From positions 1 to 7,963 of the forward strand of contig QMWY01000042.1 in the NCBI GenBank assembly GCA_003661865.1: DNA of 7,963 bases, read 5' to 3'. Positions 5,005 to 7,963 of the stretch are shown here, piece by piece. Within the stretch, counting starts at the first letter, position 1. Each line of letters starts with the position of its first letter. Made by a program: the position numbers and the translations under genes. Origin of the DNA: Thermoprotei archaeon (GTDB taxonomy: Archaea; Thermoproteota; Thermoprotei_A; Sulfolobales; Ignisphaeraceae). Below the pieces are notes generated by a model. The model was not told the DNA's origin. It did not search any database and saw only the letters and a program-made list of their open reading frames with translations.

Positions 5005-6240
5005 GTGTCTGCGAGGCCGCGTATCTTGAGTCACGGATCCAGCGGTAGGATACGTATAGCTTTCCTATCGCGCTACCCACCAATGCATTGCGGTGTTGGT
5101 GAGTACACAAGGCTCCTCGCCTCAGCACTCCGCTCCATAGCGCCATGGCTTGACGTAGTAGTTCTCACGTCTACACGTCGGGGAAAGAAGCCCTGGCGGG
5201 ATGAGCTGCTAGGTATAGAGGTGCTACCCGTATTCGACGAGGGTGATCAAGGCTACGAGGGAATGCTAGATGCTCTAGCAGCTATGGAGGGCGTTGATGT
5301 GCTTCACGTTCAGCATGAGTACGGGATCTTTGGCAGGAGCGTCCGCCTGGTGAAGGCTGTGGAGCAGGCGCGTAACGAGGGGCTCGTGAGGAGGGCTGTG
5401 ATAACTATGCACACGGTTTTCCATCCGAGCTCGGGGAGGGAGGAGTCGGGGTTCCAGGAGCTTCTAAACACGTTCGACGCGATCATTGTGCATAGCATAC
5501 TGCAGGAGTTCGAGCTTCAGTGGCAGGGTGTTGAGCCCAGCAGGATCCATAGGATACCGCACGGAACCCTCATAAACCCCTACCTCGGCTTCCCTAGAAA
5601 CGTCCTCGCCTCCTCCCTAGGCATAAAGCCAGGGCTGCTTAGGGGCCTCATACTCGTGGTACCCGGGTTCCTAAGACCCGATAAGGGGTTCGACGTGCTC
5701 TTCGAGGCGCTGTCACAGCTTGAGAGCCTAAACACGACGGTTGTTGTGGCGGGTGAGCCACGGGATAAGAGCGTTATGGGGGTTATAGAGGCTGCGAGGG
5801 CCAGGCAGAACATAGTTCTGATAGATAGGTACCTGTCAAACGACGAGATCCTCAGGGTGATAGGCCTCGCAGACATACTGGTGCTGCCATACAAGGATAA
5901 GGCGGGGACCTACTCGGTAAGCGGGATCCTGCACCTCTCCATGGGCGGCCTTAAACCCATAGTAGGCTCTAGGACCCCAAGGCTAGTAGAGCTGTACCAG
6001 TACGCCCCAAGGCTAACGGTGCCGCCGAGAGACCCCGTAGAGCTGGCCAAGAAGATAAGATGGGTTGTGAACAACTACGACTACGCAGTGGCCTACATGG
6101 CAACCCTCTACGGCTACGCAGCGAGGACGCAGTGGCCCCGCATGGCACGCCGACACCTAGAGCTATACACCAAACTCCTAGCAGGAAAACCGCGAGAGCC
6201 TTCGTTACCAGACGAAGAAAGCATTGCATCAACCGACTAG
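5005..6240 (+). CDS. Glycosyltransferase, GT-B fold, family 4-like
   Basis: A 411-residue, probably cytosolic glycosyltransferase with two Rossmann-like domains. N-terminal acceptor domain: beta strand RIRIAFLSRYPP (15-26), then HCGVGEYTRLLASAL (28-42), the glycine loop typical of this class, and VDVLHVQHEYGIFG (97-110). Linker with RIHRIPHGT (180-188). C-terminal donor domain: VVPGFLRPDKGFDVLFEAL (218-236, with Arg224 and Lys227 in the usual phosphate-binding place), VVVAGEP (246-252), ADILVLPY (289-296), then SVSGILHLSMGGLKPIVGS (304-322). The usual EX7E glutamates are absent there, Thr302 and His310 lying at the aligned positions, as in a subset of GT4 proteins with an SG-L variant. No membrane segment is seen. 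The start is GTG, probably leaderless. Donor, acceptor and product are unknown; trehalose or glycan synthesis are only possibilities. Confidence 0.9.
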   Translation: MSARPRILSHGSSGRIRIAFLSRYPPMHCGVGEYTRLLASALRSIAPWLDVVVLTSTRRGKKPWRDELLGIEVLPVFDEGDQGYEGMLDALAAMEGVDVLHVQHEYGIFGRSVRLVKAVEQARNEGLVRRAVITMHTVFHPSSGREESGFQELLNTFDAIIVHSILQEFELQWQGVEPSRIHRIPHGTLINPYLGFPRNVLASSLGIKPGLLRGLILVVPGFLRPDKGFDVLFEALSQLESLNTTVVVAGEPRDKSVMGVIEAARARQNIVLIDRYLSNDEILRVIGLADILVLPYKDKAGTYSVSGILHLSMGGLKPIVGSRTPRLVELYQYAPRLTVPPRDPVELAKKIRWVVNNYDYAVAYMATLYGYAARTQWPRMARRHLELYTKLLAGKPREPSLPDEESIASTD

Positions 6241-6417
6241 ATCCGCTGACAGTAATGAGGGCTGCTTAAACAATACGACATAGAATAGAGCTGGAATAGT
6301 TTATGCCTCTGCCCTGCTACTCGCTAACTCTTGCATTCAGAGAGAAACAAGAGCTTTCTCATGATACTTTGTTTAGCAAGATTATACAGAACAACGTAAT
6401 GTCTATAATAGTGCCAA
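6241..6417. other. AT-rich intergenic spacer at a composition boundary
   Basis: No coding frame or RNA gene is recognised. It contains a hairpin, GAGAAA (6342-6347) with TTTCTC (6355-6360) around a seven-base loop, and TATA-like stretches at 6382-6388 and 6404-6410. It marks the change from GC-rich genes on the left to AT-rich DNA on the right. Confidence 0.55.
6382..6388 (+). promoter_or_regulatory. Putative TATA box for the transporter gene
   Basis: TTATACA predicts initiation near 6410, a few bases before GTG 6418. TATAATA at 6404-6410 looks better as a sequence but is only about 20 bases from ATG 6427, slightly too close. In AT-rich DNA such elements arise easily by chance. Confidence 0.35.
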
Positions 6418-7599
6418 GTGAAGATCATGAGATGGAGTGAGATTCCTGTTTATGCTCGTCGATACATACTATACCACACTATCATATCGCCGCTGCTGTT
6501 TACATGGTATATGCTGCCTATGTATATGTTCATGACTGGCTATAGCGTTCTAGAAGTTGGCGTCATCTTTACCCTAGTACATGTACTATCTATCCCAGCT
6601 ACGTATGCTGTGGGAAGGCTGTTAGATAGGATTGCTATTAGGTATGGCCTTATACTCATAGATGCTCTTGATGGAGTAGCATCTATACTCTACGGACTTG
6701 CCTATGGATCAGTAGCACCGTTAGTGCTATTCCTAGGACTACTCATAGAGGATATAACAACGATACTCTATCCACTCTACCAAGCAGCTGAGAGGATCCT
6801 CTATCCAGAGGATAGAATGGAGGAGGTGTTTGCATGGCATATCAGGCTACCTGAGGTGAGCCAGTTAGTAGGCTTCCTCTTGCTGGGATACCTGTTCGGC
6901 TATGTATTCAACACACCATACCACTATAGGTTGGGTTTCATAGCGTTTGGTTTAACATCTGTATTCACAATAATGTATCTACTGAAGTTCGTGCCTAGGC
7001 TAGATGTTGAGGAGAGGATTAGTGTTGAGAAGTTTGAGTTTAGGATAGATAGAGAGTTCAGGTTAATTCTATTGATGGAGGCGCTGATAACTCTTGCATG
7101 GTCTATAGCTCCAGAGATAGTGTTGCTGAACTACATAGTCAATGTCCTTGGTCTAACGCTCTTCGAAGCTATGGTTGTTGAAGCAGCGATATCCATAGGA
7201 GCTATAGTAGCAACATACATCTCCGAGAGGATAAGTCATAGCCATAGGTTTGAAGCTATTGCTGTAGGCTACGTATTGGTCTCCTTATGGGCCTTAATAA
7301 TGTCGATGAACCCTCCCTTCATCTTTGTTGTGTTAGCGTATCTAATAGCTAGGTTTGGCAAAGTACTAGCATTCCCATTCTATAGATCGTGGATCTTCAG
7401 TAAGGTACCTAAGGAGAAAGCCAGCAGTATACTATCAGCACTATCAAGCTATAGAAGACCAATAGCCTTGGTTTCACCAGCAATTGCAGGATTCCTAGCA
7501 TCGATAAGACCAACACTACCATATCTAGCAAGCTTACTACTCTTCATAACATCATCAGCAACACTTATCGCATACAGATTCAAGTTTAAGGAAACATAG
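6418..7599 (+). CDS. Major facilitator superfamily-like transporter, 12 TM
   Basis: Integral membrane protein of 393 residues, typical of major facilitator permeases. Hydrophobic segments at about 18-40, 45-64, 78-96, 99-119, 148-165, 170-190, 216-234, 236-270 (two), 279-298, 300-318, and 346-386 (two) suggest 12 helices in two halves, split by a charged loop at about 193-213. Between TM2 and TM3, GRLLDRIAIRYGL (66-78) fits motif A of the superfamily (Gly66, Asp70, Arg71, Arg75). Substrate is unknown; efflux is one possibility. The start is uncertain: GTG 6418, or ATG 6427, which has GTGA (6418-6421) five bases before it as a possible ribosome-binding site. Composition is about 42-43% GC in two sampled rows with many ATA and CTA codons, unlike the genes to its left, suggesting separate ancestry. 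No same-strand partner gene is adjacent. Confidence 0.85.
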   Translation: MKIMRWSEIPVYARRYILYHTIISPLLFTWYMLPMYMFMTGYSVLEVGVIFTLVHVLSIPATYAVGRLLDRIAIRYGLILIDALDGVASILYGLAYGSVAPLVLFLGLLIEDITTILYPLYQAAERILYPEDRMEEVFAWHIRLPEVSQLVGFLLLGYLFGYVFNTPYHYRLGFIAFGLTSVFTIMYLLKFVPRLDVEERISVEKFEFRIDREFRLILLMEALITLAWSIAPEIVLLNYIVNVLGLTLFEAMVVEAAISIGAIVATYISERISHSHRFEAIAVGYVLVSLWALIMSMNPPFIFVVLAYLIARFGKVLAFPFYRSWIFSKVPKEKASSILSALSSYRRPIALVSPAIAGFLASIRPTLPYLASLLLFITSSATLIAYRFKFKET

Positions 7600-7826
7600 C
7601 GATATGATCTACACTTCTCAGTCTTAAGAACTTCATTAATATAATCCAATTAGTTTACGAGTTATAACCCGTAACGGCTCTTGCATAGTATATGATGTTC
7701 TTTGTCTATAGCATCATCCTTTAGCACACAGCTTTTTACTCCACGCTATATAGGGTGCCAAAACCACACCAGTTAATGACTAACTGCAATGTCTGAGCCC
7801 AAAATCATCATCGGTGAGAGAATGTT
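7600..7826. other. AT-rich intergenic spacer with small inverted repeats
   Basis: No gene is recognised; frames here are short on both strands. It holds a near-palindrome at 7657-7672 (ACG-A-GTTATAAC-C-CGT), a weak hairpin ATGATG/CATCAT (7692-7697 with 7712-7717), and a T5 run at 7733-7737. The two converging genes on either side end here, so a bidirectional termination region is expected. Confidence 0.55.
7733..7737 (+). terminator. Possible T-tract terminator downstream of the transporter
   Basis: TTTTT about 135 bases past the transporter stop is the only plus-strand run of five T seen in this spacer. Distance is long, so this is tentative. Confidence 0.25.
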
Positions 7827-7963
7827 CTATATGCTCTCATCTAGTATCTTAGGTGCGTTTTCATCGTAGAATTCTCTTAGTTTCTCTATTGAGCCTCCAA
7901 AGTAGTGTCTTAGTATGGTCTCTACTTGAGCTAGGCTTGCCTGTCCTGTGAAGACTGCTACTA
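7827..7963 (-). CDS. C-terminal end of an unrecognised protein, cut by window edge
   Basis: The last 44 codons of a minus-strand gene entering from the right edge, with stop TAG at 7827-7829. The visible peptide begins VAVFTGQASLAQVETILRHY and ends ENAPKILDESI. It reads as soluble, mixed alpha helix with a charged tail, and no membrane segment is present. The other two minus-strand frames are closed by stops, and the residue composition looks like real protein, which supports coding. I do not recognise the family. It ends convergently with the transporter and shares its AT-rich composition (about 37% GC in the sampled row that covers its end). Confidence 0.6.
   Translation of the reverse strand, partial: VAVFTGQASLAQVETILRHYFGGSIEKLREFYDENAPKILDESI

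Noticed and set aside
6342..6360. Hairpin GAGAAA/TTTCTC as a rho-independent terminator of the glycosyltransferase
   Set aside because: Weak AT-rich stem with no T run after it, and about 100 bases past the stop; archaeal termination usually relies on T tracts instead.
7805..7815. GATGATGA-like C box on the minus strand
   Set aside because: No CTGA follows within a guide-RNA length.
1..7963. CRISPR array, insertion sequence, transposase or replication origin
   Set aside because: No regularly spaced repeats, transposase frames, terminal inverted repeats or origin-box clusters were seen.

Overview
The window looks like part of a hyperthermophilic crenarchaeote chromosome. The signs are an rpoH gene directly followed by an unsplit-type archaeal rpoB, two intron-containing tRNA genes with encoded CCA ends, TATA-type promoters, GTG/TTG starts, and a Pyrococcus-type ferredoxin with an aspartate cluster ligand. 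Most of the window is GC-rich (about 57-60% in hand-counted rows), which suits a Pyrodictiaceae/Desulfurococcales-like genome; that placement is inference.

Layout. On the minus strand, positions 1-1529 hold rpoH and the first ~422 codons of rpoB, which runs off the left edge. Divergent from them on the plus strand are tRNA-Lys(TTT), with a 25-nt intron in its variable region (1656-1757), and tRNA-Met-type(CAT), with a 17-nt intron after the anticodon (1830-1924). Next, on the minus strand, come a single-cluster ferredoxin (2106-2351) and a two-gene UxaA-family pair: a SAF-domain small subunit (3610-3915) overlapping by 14 nt a large catalytic subunit (2445-3623). On the plus strand follow a CorA-type divalent-cation channel (4004-4963), sharing a TATA element with the UxaA pair, and a family-4-like glycosyltransferase (5005-6240) that is probably leaderless.

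From about 6241 rightward the DNA becomes AT-rich (about 37-43% GC in sampled rows). It carries a 12-TM major-facilitator-like transporter (6418-7599), a gene-poor spacer, and the C-terminal 44 codons of an unrecognised minus-strand gene (7827 to the right edge). This looks like a junction between core and accessory DNA.

How the genes work together. rpoH and rpoB form the start of the RNA polymerase operon. The two UxaA genes almost certainly encode one dehydratase or sulfo-lyase enzyme. The ferredoxin, CorA, glycosyltransferase and transporter look like independent units. I found no CRISPR array, insertion sequence or replication origin. The strongest observations are the non-canonical intron in tRNA-Lys, the very short tRNA-Met intron, the Asp-ligated ferredoxin with a central insertion, the split UxaA enzyme of unknown substrate, and the composition break near 6240.
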